From NCBI GenBank assembly GCA_900318795.1, contig ONLU01000014.1, positions 1 through 64,000 of the forward strand: 64,000 nt of DNA, written 5' to 3'. The translations under genes and the position numbers were made by a program. This document shows, in pieces, positions 25,445 through 34,080 of the stretch. Numbering within the stretch: the stretch's first letter is position 1; each line of letters opens with the position of its first letter. Source of the DNA: an uncultured Prevotellaceae bacterium. GTDB lineage: Bacteria > Bacteroidota > Bacteroidia > Bacteroidales > Bacteroidaceae. The notes beneath the pieces are model-generated. The model was given only the letters and a program-made list of their open reading frames with translations, was not told the origin of the DNA and ran no database searches.

Positions 25445-27214
25445 ATGAAAAGACTTATTTTAATGGCTTGTGTGCTGACTATGGCTGTAGCTGCCAGTGC
25501 TCAGTATCCTGATTTGACCGATGAGGCCAAACGCTACATTGAAGACCAAAAGAAACAGTGGCAGGCTCATAGCGATTCTGCGTGGGCTGTAGCATTCCCT
25601 ATTGTCGTAGAAGAGGCCAAAGCTGGCCGTCCGTACGTTCCCTGGGCCAGTATGCCCTATGATTTGCGCCAAGCTAAGATTCCCGCATTTCCTGGAGCTG
25701 AAGGTGGTGGTATGTACACATTCGGCGGACGAGGTGGTAAGGTGCTGACGGTGACAACGTTAGCAGACGATGGACCTGGTTCGTTCCGATGGGCCTGTGA
25801 GCAGGGCGGCGCCCGCATCGTTGTGTTCAATGTATCGGGTATCATACGGTTGAAGTCGCCAATTTATGTGCGTGCTCCATATATAACCATTGCGGGTCAG
25901 ACGGCTCCCGGTGACGGTGTTATTATTGCGGGTGAGTCGTTCCAGGTGGATACTCACGATGTGATTGTGCGTCACATGCGTTTCCGTCGTGGTGAGACCT
26001 TGGTAACCTATCGTGAGGACTCCTTTGGTGGCAATCCTGTAGGTAATATCATGATTGACCACTGCTCATGCGAGTGGGGATTGGATGAGAATATTTCTTT
26101 CTATCGCCACATGTTCGACCTGAACGATGGTAAGGCCAAGCGCAAGACACCGACCGTCAATGTGACCATCCAAAACACGATTTCCGCTAAAGCGCTTGAC
26201 ACATGGAATCATGCTTTCGGTTCAACTATCGGGGGAGAGAATACCACATTTATGCGTAACCTTTGGGCTGATAATACGGGACGTAACCCCAGTGTAGGTT
26301 GGGCTGGTATTTTCAACTTCGTCAATAATGTGGTTTATAACTGGGTGCATCGTACGGCTGATGGCGGTGAGTTCAGGTCCATGTTCAACTTCATCAACAA
26401 CTACTACAAACCAGGTCCTCTGACTCCGAAGGATACTCCAGTAGGACATCGTATTATCAAGGCCGAGAGCCGTTCTGAAGGCATGTTCCCCTTCAAACAG
26501 TTCGGTCGTGTCTATGCTGTAGGCAACATTATGGAAGGATACCCTGAGGTTACGAAAGACAACTGGAACGGTGGTGTGCAGACTGCTGATAAAGACGGTG
26601 AGATGAATGCTACAGAGAAAGCGCTGATGCGTTCGAATGAACCATTTGAGATGCCTTATCTTAAAATAATGGGGACGGAACAAGCTTTCGATTGGGTACT
26701 CGCTAACGCAGGAGCTACCATCCCTTGTCGCGACATCGTAGACCAACGCATTTGCGAAGAGGTTCGTACGGGCAAGGCATACTACGTGAAGGACTATGAA
26801 AAGGAGTTGGCTAAGATTGAGAAGAAGACCAAGGTAGCCCAGAACCCTTATGGCAATATGTGGGGACTGCATGACAAGTCAAAGAACGAACAAGGCTTCT
26901 TCAAGTACCGTCGTCTGCCCCTGGACTCTTATAAGGATGGCATCATCACTGACCCAAGACAGATGGGCGGTTATCCCGAATATCAGGCTTGGAAACCCTA
27001 TGTAGATACCGATGGCGATGGTATGCCCGATGAGTGGGAGAAGCAGTATGGACTGAATCCCAACGATGCTTCTGACGCTGTTAAGGATTGTAACGGCGAC
27101 GGCTATACCAATATCGAGAAGTATATAAACGGCATCAATCCCAACACCAAGACCGACTGGCGTAATTTGAATAACAACTACGATACGCTGGCTGCTAAAG
27201 GTAAACTGATGTAA
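25445..27214 (+). CDS. Secreted pectate lyase (PL1-like)
   Basis: This 589-residue exported parallel beta-helix lyase has a signal peptide (1-19, ending ASA). The pectate-lyase core runs over about 75-450: PAFPGAEGGGMYTFGGRGG, TTLADDGPGSFRWACEQGGARIVVF, and ITIAGQTAPGDGV. The core also has NIMIDHCSCEWGLDENISFY and NVTIQNTI. A C-terminal EF-hand-like calcium segment follows (DTDGDGMPDEWEKQYGLNP). The family cleaves polygalacturonan by beta-elimination with calcium. It heads a three-gene run with DUF3826 and a large beta-helix protein, an assembly common in Bacteroidales pectin loci. No SusCD pair is beside it. Confidence 0.9.
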   Translation: MKRLILMACVLTMAVAASAQYPDLTDEAKRYIEDQKKQWQAHSDSAWAVAFPIVVEEAKAGRPYVPWASMPYDLRQAKIPAFPGAEGGGMYTFGGRGGKVLTVTTLADDGPGSFRWACEQGGARIVVFNVSGIIRLKSPIYVRAPYITIAGQTAPGDGVIIAGESFQVDTHDVIVRHMRFRRGETLVTYREDSFGGNPVGNIMIDHCSCEWGLDENISFYRHMFDLNDGKAKRKTPTVNVTIQNTISAKALDTWNHAFGSTIGGENTTFMRNLWADNTGRNPSVGWAGIFNFVNNVVYNWVHRTADGGEFRSMFNFINNYYKPGPLTPKDTPVGHRIIKAESRSEGMFPFKQFGRVYAVGNIMEGYPEVTKDNWNGGVQTADKDGEMNATEKALMRSNEPFEMPYLKIMGTEQAFDWVLANAGATIPCRDIVDQRICEEVRTGKAYYVKDYEKELAKIEKKTKVAQNPYGNMWGLHDKSKNEQGFFKYRRLPLDSYKDGIITDPRQMGGYPEYQAWKPYVDTDGDGMPDEWEKQYGLNPNDASDAVKDCNGDGYTNIEKYINGINPNTKTDWRNLNNNYDTLAAKGKLM

Positions 27215-27217
27215 GCT

Positions 27218-27817
27218 ATGAAAAAAATTATGTTTGCGGCAATCCTGTCGCTGCTTACCCTAACGGTTAATGCACAACTTGTAGTACTGAATGACGAAGG
27301 GAGAGACTCTGCCTATGTGGAGACTATCAAAGGGCGTGCCCAGAAAATCGTCGACGGTCTTCAACTTACTGATCAGACGCAGGCAAGGGCGGTGCGTAAC
27401 ATCATTGCCAACCGCTACTTCCTGCTGAACGACATTCATGCGAAATACGACAAGTCACAACAGGATGCCCTTCAAGCAGAACTCTATAAGCATCACTTTG
27501 AATTAGCTTCTACCTTGGCGCTCTACCTGAACGATGATCAGATAGAAGCCGTCAAGGATGGAATGACCTATGGCCGATTGAAGCGTGACTATAACGCACA
27601 GTTGGAAATGATACCTACACTCTCTGACTTTGAGAAGCAGCAAATACTGATCTGGCTGAAGGAGGCCCGCGAGTATGCGATGGATGCTGCTGACTCTAAG
27701 GGTAAGCATTTCTGGTTCGACAAGTATCGCGGGCGTACCAACAACTGGTTGTCCTCAAGGGGATATGACCTGAAGAAGGAACGCGAACAATGGCAGAAAC
27801 GGATTGTGAAAAAGTGA
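27218..27817 (+). CDS. Secreted DUF3826 protein
   Basis: This 199-residue protein has the signal peptide MKKIMFAAILSLLTLTVNAQ and a mostly helical mature part (ETIKGRAQKIVDGLQLTDQTQ and RNIIANRYFLLNDIH). It contains WLKEAREYAMDAADSKGKHFWFDKYRGRTNNW, which I recognise as DUF3826 (from memory). The family travels with pectate lyases and rhamnogalacturonan enzymes in Bacteroidetes, but its biochemical role is unknown. The gene starts three bases after the lyase stop codon. Confidence 0.85.
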   Translation: MKKIMFAAILSLLTLTVNAQLVVLNDEGRDSAYVETIKGRAQKIVDGLQLTDQTQARAVRNIIANRYFLLNDIHAKYDKSQQDALQAELYKHHFELASTLALYLNDDQIEAVKDGMTYGRLKRDYNAQLEMIPTLSDFEKQQILIWLKEAREYAMDAADSKGKHFWFDKYRGRTNNWLSSRGYDLKKEREQWQKRIVKK

Positions 27818-27819
27818 AC

Positions 27820-27835
27820 AGGTAAAAAGGTAAAG
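27820..27835. repeat. Octanucleotide pair AGGTAAAA/AGGTAAAG
   Basis: Two 8-base units lie directly after the DUF3826 stop codon. They are the reverse complement of the TTTTTACC units 46 bases further on, giving an inverted arrangement around the start of the next gene. Confidence 0.7.
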
Positions 27836-27869
27836 CATGACATACAGCGTTCTTTATCAGGTAAAGAGT

Positions 27870-30866
27870 ATGGTAAGAAGGTTTTTACCTTTTTACCTTT
27901 TTACTTTTTTGCCTTCAGCCATTTGGGCACAAGAGGTTCCGATGGACTATTCCTATTGTGGCTATCATCGTTCAGAAATACCCATCCCGTCCGCAAAAGT
28001 AATGGTCTATGTCCAGCCAGTGACAGGCGACAATGCACCACAGATTCAGGCGGCAATCGATTATGTCAGCCGTCAGAAAGCTGATAAGATGACGGGACTG
28101 CGAGGAGCAATACTGTTGTCGGAGGGTACATTCGAACTCAGCGACCCCCTGCGTATTCGTACTAGCGGCGTGGTGTTGCGAGGTACTGGACGCAACAAAA
28201 CCATTCTCAAGAAGAAGGGCTACGACCGTGGTGCCCTGCTATATATAGAAGGTACACACGATATTGTAGCCAAGGACACGCTCAATGTACTGGCCGATGT
28301 TACTCCAGGTTCTTTAACCGTCAAGGTTGCCAATAGTCCCAGACTTACGACTAATAGTCGTATTACCATTTGGCGTCCTTCGACACAAGAGTGGATTGAC
28401 CATCTTGGGTGTGCTTCCTTCGGTGGTGGCAAACGCATGGGTTACTGGGCATGGCATCCTGGCGATTTGGATATTCGATGGAATAGGCAAATTTTGGCTG
28501 TTAATGGTTCTACAATAACACTGGATGCGCCGATTTCCAGTAGTGTTGAGGCTTGCTGGGGTGGTGCCAAGGCCATCGTCTACGAGCAGCCAGGACTTGT
28601 GAGCGAGTGTGGAGTGGAGAACCTGTCGATGGTATCTGATTATGACCATGCTTTACCGATGGACGAAAACCATTGTTGGGATGGCGTTTATTTGGCTGAT
28701 GTCGAAAATTGCTGGGTCCGAATGGTTAACTTCCGTCATTTTGCAGGTTCGGCTGTTGTCATTCAGAAGTCGGCTCAGCAGGTTACTGTTGAGGATTGTC
28801 AGTCCTTGCAACCCATATCAGAAATTGGTGGATTCCGCCGTCGGACATTCCTGACTTTTGCAGAGAAGACACTTTTTCAGCGTTGTTATTCGGAGCATGG
28901 CATCAATGACTTCGCAGTAGGTCATACGGCGCCAGGTCCCAATGCTTTTGTGCAGTGCGACAGTTATGAGTCGTTGGGTCCAAGTGGGGCAATCTCTTCA
29001 TGGGCTCCCGGCATCTTGTTTGACGTGGTCAACATCGATGGCAATGATATTGCTTTCAAAAACTGGGAACTGGAGAAATTTGGTGCTGGATGGAGTACTG
29101 CAAACAGCACCATGTGGCAGTCTACGGCCTCAGGGCTTTTTTGCTATTCACCAGATACCTTGAACCGCAACTATTCGCGTGGCTGCTGGGGACAGGTCAT
29201 GGGTAACGGTGAGTACACTGAGATGAATGAGCATGTTAAGCCTTATTCTCTGTTTGCTTCACAATTAGAGAAGCGCCTGGGCAGGGATGTTTCTCTTCAG
29301 TGTCGTGTGTTGGAACGCAATACCAATGCGTCGTCTTCACCCACTATTGAGGAGGCTATCAAGATGGCAGAGGAAGCATTGAAACCACGTGTTTCTATGC
29401 GACAATGGATTGATTCTGCAGTCTTTACAGCTGGTGTTTCTGCTGGTAAACTGCAGCCATTTGAGTATAAGAGTATTCCGTCACGTGATTTTCGTGCCCA
29501 TCATTATGCTATTGTAAATGGATGGTTAGCCAAAGACGATGCCGTTTTGGTAGGTGGCAAACACCAGACACCATGGTGGAATGGACGTACTACCGATGCC
29601 GCAATGGCCAAGGCCAAGTATGCTTTGACTCGCTTTGTCCCTGGGCAAGAATGCTTAGGTGGTACGGATCGCATAGATTCTGTGATTGCCGAGATGCAGC
29701 GTTCACATACTTTGTTGTTCAGTCAGAACTATGGATTGTGGACAGACCGGCGTCGTGATGATCATGAGCGTATACGACGCAAGAATGGTGATGTCTGGGC
29801 GCCCTTCTATGAACAGCCTTTTGCCCGTACTGGTGGTCAGGAACTGGCTTGGGATGGAATGACCAAATATGATTTGACGCAGCTTAATAAATGGTATTTC
29901 TGGCGCTTGCAGCAGTTTGCAAAAAAGACAGAACCCATTGGTATGCTACTGAAAAATCAACACTACTTTCAGCATAATATTCTTGAAGCAGGTGCTCATT
30001 GGGTGGATTGTCCTTGGCGTACGGCGAATAACGTGAATGGTACACCTTTCATGGAGCCTGTCAACTTCACAGGGGACAAGCGTATTTTCACAGCAACCTT
30101 GTTCTATGATATAGAGAATCCGGTGTTGCGCCGATTGCATCGTCAGTATATTCGACAGTCTTTGGATGCCTACAAGGGGCTGCCAAATGTCATTCACTCC
30201 ATAGGTGAAGAGTTTACAGGTCCTCTTAGCTTTGTTCAGTTTTGGTTGGATGTTATTGCTGAATGGGAACAGGAGAATGGGAAAGTACTGGTGGATTTGG
30301 CAGTGAATAAAGACGTTCAAGATGCTATTTTGAAAGATCCTATGCGTTCCAAAATAGTGGATATTATCGATATAGAGCAGTGGTTCTATCATAATAAAGG
30401 TGAGTATGCTCCTCCTGGAGGTGTAAACATGGCCCAGCGCCAGTATATGCGCAAGATTCGTACAGGTGGTGCCCGTTTCGAGGATGTCTACCGTGCAGTC
30501 AGCGAATATCGCACGCAGTATCCAGGCAAGGCTGTTATCTATTCCGCCCAAAAGCATCCGGAGATGTGCTGGGCTTCCTTGATGGCGGGAGGGTCGTGTG
30601 CGGCCATTCCTGTCAGTGATCAGGCGTTCCTTTATGAATTGTCGCAGATGTCACCATGTAGTGCCGAAGAAGGAACCTATTTGCTGAAGGGAGCGTCTGG
30701 TTGGCTGGTCTATCGCGATGCTGCCACATGGTCTGTCGATCTTGGGAAAGAGAAATACATCTTGTACTCCATTGATGCCAAGACAGGCACGATATCCCGT
30801 AAAAAAGATGTGTCGGGTACACTTAGTTTGCCAGACAAGGGTGTTTTCTGGTTACATAAAAGATAA
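27870..30866 (+). CDS. Large secreted beta-helix protein of a pectin gene cluster
   Basis: This is a 998-residue exported protein. The start MVRRF gives a compact signal peptide ending AIWAQ; a Met 11 codons upstream is also open. Residues about 35-450 look like a right-handed parallel beta-helix (IQAAIDYVSRQKADKMTGLRGA, GVVLRGTGRNKTIL, VENLSMVSDYDH). The C-terminal half is rich in Trp and Tyr with no motif I can name (PWWNGRTTDAAMAKAKYAL, HNILEAGAHWVDCPW). Similar proteins near pectate lyases carry DUF4955 or DUF6298 labels, but I am not certain of the label. A polysaccharide lyase or hydrolase on rhamnogalacturonan is plausible and unproven. The signal peptide core is encoded by an octanucleotide repeat. 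Confidence 0.75.
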   Translation: MVRRFLPFYLFTFLPSAIWAQEVPMDYSYCGYHRSEIPIPSAKVMVYVQPVTGDNAPQIQAAIDYVSRQKADKMTGLRGAILLSEGTFELSDPLRIRTSGVVLRGTGRNKTILKKKGYDRGALLYIEGTHDIVAKDTLNVLADVTPGSLTVKVANSPRLTTNSRITIWRPSTQEWIDHLGCASFGGGKRMGYWAWHPGDLDIRWNRQILAVNGSTITLDAPISSSVEACWGGAKAIVYEQPGLVSECGVENLSMVSDYDHALPMDENHCWDGVYLADVENCWVRMVNFRHFAGSAVVIQKSAQQVTVEDCQSLQPISEIGGFRRRTFLTFAEKTLFQRCYSEHGINDFAVGHTAPGPNAFVQCDSYESLGPSGAISSWAPGILFDVVNIDGNDIAFKNWELEKFGAGWSTANSTMWQSTASGLFCYSPDTLNRNYSRGCWGQVMGNGEYTEMNEHVKPYSLFASQLEKRLGRDVSLQCRVLERNTNASSSPTIEEAIKMAEEALKPRVSMRQWIDSAVFTAGVSAGKLQPFEYKSIPSRDFRAHHYAIVNGWLAKDDAVLVGGKHQTPWWNGRTTDAAMAKAKYALTRFVPGQECLGGTDRIDSVIAEMQRSHTLLFSQNYGLWTDRRRDDHERIRRKNGDVWAPFYEQPFARTGGQELAWDGMTKYDLTQLNKWYFWRLQQFAKKTEPIGMLLKNQHYFQHNILEAGAHWVDCPWRTANNVNGTPFMEPVNFTGDKRIFTATLFYDIENPVLRRLHRQYIRQSLDAYKGLPNVIHSIGEEFTGPLSFVQFWLDVIAEWEQENGKVLVDLAVNKDVQDAILKDPMRSKIVDIIDIEQWFYHNKGEYAPPGGVNMAQRQYMRKIRTGGARFEDVYRAVSEYRTQYPGKAVIYSAQKHPEMCWASLMAGGSCAAIPVSDQAFLYELSQMSPCSAEEGTYLLKGASGWLVYRDAATWSVDLGKEKYILYSIDAKTGTISRKKDVSGTLSLPDKGVFWLHKR
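27882..27913. repeat. Octanucleotide array encoding a signal peptide core
   Basis: Four 8-base units (TTTTTACC, TTTTTACC, TTTTTACT, TTTTTGCC) form the hydrophobic core FLPFYLFTFLP of the signal peptide of the beta-helix protein. Confidence 0.9.
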
Positions 30867-30872
30867 ATAAAT

Positions 30873-30912
30873 ATAGGGGAAATCAGGAAAAAAGCTGGTT
30901 CCCCTATTTTTT
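30873..30912 (+). terminator. Intrinsic terminator after the pectin-type run
   Basis: ATAGGGGAA pairs with TTCCCCTAT, with an inner CAG/CTG pair, followed by a six-base T-run. It ends the transcript of the lyase, DUF3826 and beta-helix genes. Confidence 0.8.
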
Positions 30913-30948
30913 AACGATTTTTATGCCTGCTGTTCTTTTTATTTTCCT

Positions 30949-30956
30949 TATCTTTG
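30949..30956 (+). promoter_or_regulatory. Bacteroidetes -7 element for the ECF sigma gene
   Basis: TATCTTTG, an exact TAnnTTTG match, lies 42 bases before the chosen ATG and immediately downstream of the terminator of the previous unit. Confidence 0.6.
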
Positions 30957-30998
30957 CAGCAAAATACAAACTACTATTACTTTAAAAACTAATTGTTT

Positions 30999-31556
30999 AT
31001 GGCAACTAATAACCTGAAAGACCGCACTCAGCGGTTGGTGGCTGAATTTTGTAAAGGCGATGATCATGCCTTTGCGGAATTATATGATATGTATGTACAG
31101 ATGCTATATAATTATGGCTTAAAGCTGACCACTGATCATGAATTGCTGAAGGATTGCATACATGACGTTTTCGTTAAGGTTTATAGCAAGCGCAATGAGA
31201 AAAATGCCATTAATAATCTATGCTCTTATTTGCTGATATCCTTGAAGAATCGCCTGCTTGATGAATTCCGTCGTCATACTTTCTCCACGCCAAACGAAGT
31301 CGAAGAGTATGAGTATCGTCGTTCTGCTGATGACGTTGAACGGGAATACATTGCCCTTGAGGGAGAACAGAAGAATGTGGCTAAGGTGGCCCATTTGATG
31401 AAGAATCTGACCCGCCGTCAGCGTCAGGCTATTACCTTATATTATTTGGAAGAACGAAAGTACGATGAAATCTGTGTGATTATGAACATGAACTATCATT
31501 CTGTCCGCAACCTCATGCATCGTGGTATGTTGAAACTGAGGGAGGCTGCTGTTTAA
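30999..31556 (+). CDS. ECF RNA polymerase sigma factor
   Basis: This 185-residue sigma-70 family factor (start MATNNLKD) has region 2 (about 15-80, FAELYDMYVQMLYNYG and CIHDVFVKVY). Region 4 follows (about 125-180, LTRRQRQAITLYYLEERKYDEICVIM, NYHSVRNLMHRGMLKLRE). Such factors in Bacteroidetes are usually held by a FecR-type anti-sigma and linked to a SusC-like transducer for glycan sensing. Here only a short FecR-like stub follows and no SusCD genes are present, so the regulon must lie elsewhere. Confidence 0.93.
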   Translation: MATNNLKDRTQRLVAEFCKGDDHAFAELYDMYVQMLYNYGLKLTTDHELLKDCIHDVFVKVYSKRNEKNAINNLCSYLLISLKNRLLDEFRRHTFSTPNEVEEYEYRRSADDVEREYIALEGEQKNVAKVAHLMKNLTRRQRQAITLYYLEERKYDEICVIMNMNYHSVRNLMHRGMLKLREAAV

Positions 31557-31631
31557 TGTTCATGGTTTAAATACATTTTGTTCACGGATTGATGACAATC
31601 CGGGTAGTGCTTCGTCTTGTTTATAGAAACA

Positions 31632-31895
31632 ATGAAGCACGTGAAAAGAACTATTTACACCAAGGTCGAACAATTCCTGCGTGACGATGAATTCATCCGT
31701 TACGTCATGGATTGTGAACCAGATAAAGAGTCATATTGGGCATCTTATCTGACCGCTGTTCCTGAGATTCGTACGGCTTATCTGAAAGCCTACGACATCT
31801 TGATGCATTTGGACGATTGCGACCTGCTGACCCCAGAAGAGACAGCCACCCTTAAGCAGCGCGTCATGCATACCCTTCGTACCATTGCCAACTGA
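31632..31895 (+). CDS. Short FecR-N-terminus-like protein, possible anti-sigma stub
   Basis: This 87-residue protein starts MKHVKRTIYTKVEQFLRDDEFIRYV, with YWASYLTAVPEIRTAYLKAYDIL. The pattern of a short helix, DDEFIRYV and a YW motif resembles the N-terminal sigma-binding segment of Bacteroidetes FecR anti-sigma factors. The usual transmembrane segment and periplasmic FecR domain are absent. It lies 75 bases after the ECF sigma gene. It may be a soluble anti-sigma, or the remnant of a truncated FecR gene. No FecR-like continuation was found in the 280 bases that follow. Confidence 0.6.
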   Translation: MKHVKRTIYTKVEQFLRDDEFIRYVMDCEPDKESYWASYLTAVPEIRTAYLKAYDILMHLDDCDLLTPEETATLKQRVMHTLRTIAN

Positions 31896-31927
31896 CACCT
31901 TCTCCCCAAAAGGAAGTAATCTTCAAA

Positions 31928-31948
31928 AGTAAAACAAGTTGTTTTACT
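31928..31948. promoter_or_regulatory. 21-bp palindrome, copy 1
   Basis: Arms AGTAAAACAA and TTGTTTTACT lie around a single central G. It is identical to copy 2, 66 bases downstream. It looks like a binding site for a dimeric regulator or an RNA hairpin. No T-run follows. Confidence 0.7.
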
Positions 31949-31993
31949 ACCAATAACATACCCTTCATGCAGCGCAGACATGGCTTCTATCTG

Positions 31994-32014
31994 AGTAAAA
32001 CAAGTTGTTTTACT
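31994..32014. promoter_or_regulatory. 21-bp palindrome, copy 2
   Basis: Identical in all 21 positions to copy 1. The bases flanking the two copies differ on both sides, so the conserved unit is exactly the palindrome. Confidence 0.7.
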
Positions 32015-32175
32015 TGAGTGTAGGTAGTGTAAGATTCAAACAAACCTACACTGCATTTAACAAGCTGATATTAAATGATTTATAACAGAAAGTGTAAGAT
32101 TGTGGAAAAATAGCAATTCGAAAACGATGAGGCCTTGCCCAAATCTGGCTTTAGCCATACTCTCTACCCAGCGTC

Positions 32176-32784
32176 TCAATCAGTGAACTCCAGGGTGAGC
32201 TGGCCATCGCCCAGCATGTTAAAGGTTTTCCGGTGAAATGGGGTGATTCCGTACTTACGGATGGCCTCACGATGCTTTTTGGTGGGATAGCCTTTATTGG
32301 ATAGCCAGTCGTATTGGGGATAGGTCTGGGCCAACTGGTCCATATAGTCATCACGATAAGTCTTTGCCAGGATGGATGCTGCGGCAATGCTGAGGTATTT
32401 TCCATCACCCTTTACGATGGTAGTATGAGGTAGGTTTTGGTAAGGCTTAAACCGGTTACCGTCAACAATGATGGCCTCGGGACGGACTTTCAGCTGGTCC
32501 AAAGCGCGGTGCATGGCTAGTATGGAGGCATTCAGAATGTTCATCTTGTCAATCTCATCGGGAGTCACTACACCTATAGCCCAGGCGATAGCGTCATGTT
32601 CGATGATTTCACGTAGCTGCTTGCGGCGTTTGTCCGTCAGCTGTTTTGAGTCGTTTAACTCTGCATTCTGATAATCTTCTGGGAAGATGACGGCAGCAGC
32701 ATATACGCTGCCTGCCAGACAGCCTCGTCCAGCCTCGTCACAGCCTGCCTCTACTTTTCCTTGATAGTAATGACTTTCCAGCAT
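32176..32784 (-). CDS. rnhB: Ribonuclease HII
   Basis: RNase HII removes ribonucleotides from RNA-DNA hybrids and misincorporated ribonucleotides in DNA. The 202-residue protein shows the family signature CDEAGRGCLAGSVYAAAVI, carrying the first two acidic metal ligands. It continues with DSKQLTDKRRKQL, AIIVDGNRF, VKGDGKYLSIAAASILAKTYRD and the late EAIRKYGITPFHRKTF. Length is typical. It is 18 bases downstream of sufS on the same strand. Confidence 0.96.
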   Translation of the reverse strand: MLESHYYQGKVEAGCDEAGRGCLAGSVYAAAVIFPEDYQNAELNDSKQLTDKRRKQLREIIEHDAIAWAIGVVTPDEIDKMNILNASILAMHRALDQLKVRPEAIIVDGNRFKPYQNLPHTTIVKGDGKYLSIAAASILAKTYRDDYMDQLAQTYPQYDWLSNKGYPTKKHREAIRKYGITPFHRKTFNMLGDGQLTLEFTD

Positions 32785-32802
32785 TTAACTTCAAAGTTTG
32801 CG

Positions 32803-34017
32803 TTAGAACATCTGACTCACGCGGCGAATACCTTCAGTGAGGATGTCAATTTCTTCGCGGGTGTTATAGAGAGCAAAAGACGCGCGAACCGTTCCTGAAA
32901 TTCCAAGACGATCCATTAGAGGTTGGGCACAATGGTGACCAGTACGAACGGCAATACCCAGACGATCGAGTAATGTACCCATATCTAAATGGTGAATATT
33001 GCCAACCAAGAAGGATGCTACTGCGTCTTTGTGATCAGCCTCACCAAAAATTCTGATTCCATCGATGGTCTTCAGTCGCTCCATGCAGTAGCGCGTAAGG
33101 TCTTGCTCATGGGCTTCGATGGCTTCAAAGCCCAAACCGTTTAGATAGTTGATGGCGGTAGCCAGGCCATGAGTTGCTACATAATCAGGTGTGCCGGCTT
33201 CAAACTTGAAGGGCAGGCGCTCAAATGTGGTTCGCTCCCATGAGACCTTGTCTATCATCTCACCGCCACCCTGATAGGGAGGCAACTTCTCCAGCCAACT
33301 CTCTTTACCGTACAATACACCAATGCCAGTGGGACCATACATCTTATGCCCGCTGAAGGCCATGAAGTCGCAATCCAGTTGCTGAACGTCGATTTTCATG
33401 TGAGGGGCACTCTGTGCTGCGTCCACCATGACAGGTATTCCGTGTTCGTGGGCTTTCTGTACAATATATGGTAAATTATTGATAGTTCCCAAGACATTGC
33501 TGATGTGGGCGATACTGACGATTTTGGTCTTTTCCGTTATGAAATCATCTATTTCATCGAGAATCAGCTCGCCCTTGTCGCTGATGGGCAAGTGGCGGAC
33601 AACAATACCTCTGCGCTGTGCCTGGAGTTGCCAGGATACAATGTTAGAGTGGTGCTCCATATCACTTACCAGCACTTCATCCCCCTCCTTCATTTGTGAC
33701 TCACAGAATGAAGAGGCAATGAGGTTGATTGCTTCAGTGGTGCCACGAGTGAAGACAATTTCTTCCGTTTTCTTGGCATTGATGAATTGCCGTACACATT
33801 CTCGGGCTGCTTCATGCAGATCAGTTGCCTGTTGCGACAAGTAATGTACTCCTCGATGGACGTTTGCATTCACATTCAGGTATTCTTCGCGCATGGCATC
33901 CAGTACGCATAATGGTTTCTGTGTAGTAGCAGCATTGTCTAAGTAGACCAATGGCCTGCCATACACCTGACGGGATAGGATGGGGAAGTCGTCACGTATC
34001 TTCTTGATATCGTACAT
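32803..34017 (-). CDS. sufS: Cysteine desulfurase SufS
   Basis: SufS is the PLP enzyme that supplies sulfur from cysteine for Fe-S cluster assembly. The 404-residue protein (start MYDIKKIRDDFPIL; an upstream Met lies in the promoter) has DNAATTQKP, EHHSNIVSWQ, and PLP-lysine in DFMAFSGHKMYGPTG. The group II active-site Cys lies in RTGHHCAQPLM. In many Bacteroidetes it follows sufBCD; here it stands apart with only rnhB downstream. Confidence 0.95.
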   Translation of the reverse strand: MYDIKKIRDDFPILSRQVYGRPLVYLDNAATTQKPLCVLDAMREEYLNVNANVHRGVHYLSQQATDLHEAARECVRQFINAKKTEEIVFTRGTTEAINLIASSFCESQMKEGDEVLVSDMEHHSNIVSWQLQAQRRGIVVRHLPISDKGELILDEIDDFITEKTKIVSIAHISNVLGTINNLPYIVQKAHEHGIPVMVDAAQSAPHMKIDVQQLDCDFMAFSGHKMYGPTGIGVLYGKESWLEKLPPYQGGGEMIDKVSWERTTFERLPFKFEAGTPDYVATHGLATAINYLNGLGFEAIEAHEQDLTRYCMERLKTIDGIRIFGEADHKDAVASFLVGNIHHLDMGTLLDRLGIAVRTGHHCAQPLMDRLGISGTVRASFALYNTREEIDILTEGIRRVSQMF

Positions 34018-34044
34018 CTTTATTATTGTTTTATTTTCGGTTTG

Positions 34045-34052
34045 CAAAGTTA
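34045..34052 (-). promoter_or_regulatory. Bacteroidetes -7 element for sufS
   Basis: On the minus strand the element is TAACTTTG, 27 bases before the sufS ATG. Its upstream half overlaps the divergent hydrolase promoter. Confidence 0.6.
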
Positions 34053-34064
34053 CGAATTATTTCG

Positions 34065-34072
34065 TATATTTG
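34065..34072 (+). promoter_or_regulatory. Bacteroidetes -7 element for the lipoprotein hydrolase
   Basis: TATATTTG is an exact consensus match ending eight bases before the only ATG that yields a signal peptide. The message should have almost no leader. Confidence 0.6.
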
Positions 34073-34080
34073 CACCCAGA

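Larger units (their letters stand above)
31896..32175. other. Gene-free region rich in palindromes
   Basis: The gap between the anti-sigma stub and the end of rnhB holds no coding signal. It contains two identical 21-bp palindromes and a 9-bp inverted repeat AGTGTAGGT/ACCTACACT (32017-32025, 32044-32052). It also contains two direct copies of AGTGTAAGATT (32026-32036 and 32091-32101). Confidence 0.6.

Noticed and set aside
31896..32175. tRNA or small structured RNA gene between the anti-sigma stub and rnhB
   Set aside because: No cloverleaf or T-loop sequence was found; the paired elements are simple palindromes.
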